From contig NZ_KV908322.1 of assembly GCF_001999765.1 (NCBI RefSeq), positions 62,001 through 126,000 of the forward strand: a stretch of DNA of 64,000 nt. Direction: 5' to 3'. The notes under the pieces are model-generated. The model did not search any database. It was not told where the DNA came from and worked only from the letters and a program-made list of their open reading frames with translations. Origin of the DNA: Sinomonas mesophila (GTDB lineage Bacteria > Actinomycetota > Actinomycetes > Actinomycetales > Micrococcaceae). The translations under genes were made by a program, and so were the position numbers. Position 1 is the first letter of the stretch, and every line of letters begins with the position of its first letter. Positions 63,849 through 64,000 of this stretch are shown here, piece after piece.

Positions 63849-64000
63849 GTGAAGAGCGCTGCCGAGAACCTCAGCCCCACCCGGGTCAAGCTCAACGTCG
63901 AGGTTCCCTTCGACGAACTGAAGCCGAACATCGACGCCGCCTACAAGGCCGTCGCTGAGCAGATCCAGGTCCCGGGCTTCCGCAAGGGCAAGGTCCCGGC
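63849..64000 (+). CDS. tig: Trigger factor, N-terminal part (runs off the window)
   Basis: First 50 codons of the ribosome-bound chaperone. GTG 63849 with AGGAGA 9 bp upstream gives [20 protein letters not shown]. The ribosome-docking loop GFRKGKVP, the diagnostic trigger factor motif, is at residues 43-50. The tRNA-Pro to tig order is common in actinobacteria, where clpP genes usually follow. Confidence 0.96.
   Translation, partial: MKSAAENLSPTRVKLNVEVPFDELKPNIDAAYKAVAEQIQVPGFRKGKVP

Overview
This 64 kb window is ordinary chromosome from a high-GC Gram-positive bacterium, most likely an actinobacterium of the Micrococcaceae (Arthrobacter/Sinomonas type). The evidence is very high third-position GC, frequent GTG and TTG starts with purine-rich Shine-Dalgarno sites, ATGA/GTGA gene overlaps, actinobacteria-specific families (DUF2469, DUF3052, DUF3145, a PucR-type FasR next to fabD, an MptB-like mannosyltransferase, a GapB with an N-terminal extension), and five tRNA genes without an encoded CCA. 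I see no prophage, insertion sequence, CRISPR array or plasmid gene. The genus is inference; no 16S gene is present.

Layout. 1-3 kb: two ammonium transporters flanking a PII gene. 3-8 kb: a divergent glucose-6-phosphate dehydrogenase, SRP protein Ffh, and thiC under a TPP riboswitch. 8-11 kb: an amidohydrolase and a two-domain ring-cleavage-type dioxygenase with an AT-rich palindrome upstream. 11-21 kb: a long co-directional block rpsP-khpA-rimM-trmD-rplS-lepB-lepB-rnhB-DUF2469-yraN-yifB-dprA-xerC, covering translation, protein export, RNA/DNA processing and DNA uptake. 21.5-30.8 kb: the fatty-acid initiation operon fabD-fabH-acpP-fabF with its regulator fasR, aceE, DUF3052 and ahpE, an order also found in mycobacteria. 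30.9-41 kb: tRNA-Val, a frameshifted pseudogene, gnd, cysK-cysE, msrA, a NIF3 protein, a degenerate zinc-ribbon protein, yaaA, RNase P RNA, gapB and def. 41.5-47 kb: tRNA-His, orn, a membrane mannosyltransferase and a GH2 beta-galactosidase. 47-52 kb: a LacI-controlled three-gene catabolic operon (GFO/IDH oxidoreductase, DUF993 TIM barrel, sugar isomerase) with two matched operators. 52-64 kb: an ssb paralogue, ettA, thioesterases, a truncated haemoglobin with an MscS channel, OsmC, aminopeptidase N, rpiB, nei, two tRNAs and the start of trigger factor.

The most interesting signals are: (1) the complete Amt paralogue carries Glu in place of the first His of the pore twin-His pair, while its partial neighbour keeps His; (2) a paired TCCACA element, 26-27 bp apart, lies before both the yraN-yifB-dprA (competence) operon and the ssb paralogue; (3) an 18-bp box shared by the fabD and fasR promoters overlaps their likely -10 elements, a good candidate for the FasR site; (4) the LacI/DUF993 operon has a promoter between two nearly identical operators; (5) a decayed chimera of two dehydrogenase families sits just upstream of gnd.

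No calls could be checked against a database. Functions rest on motif and family recognition, and start codons were chosen by Shine-Dalgarno spacing and expected N-termini.
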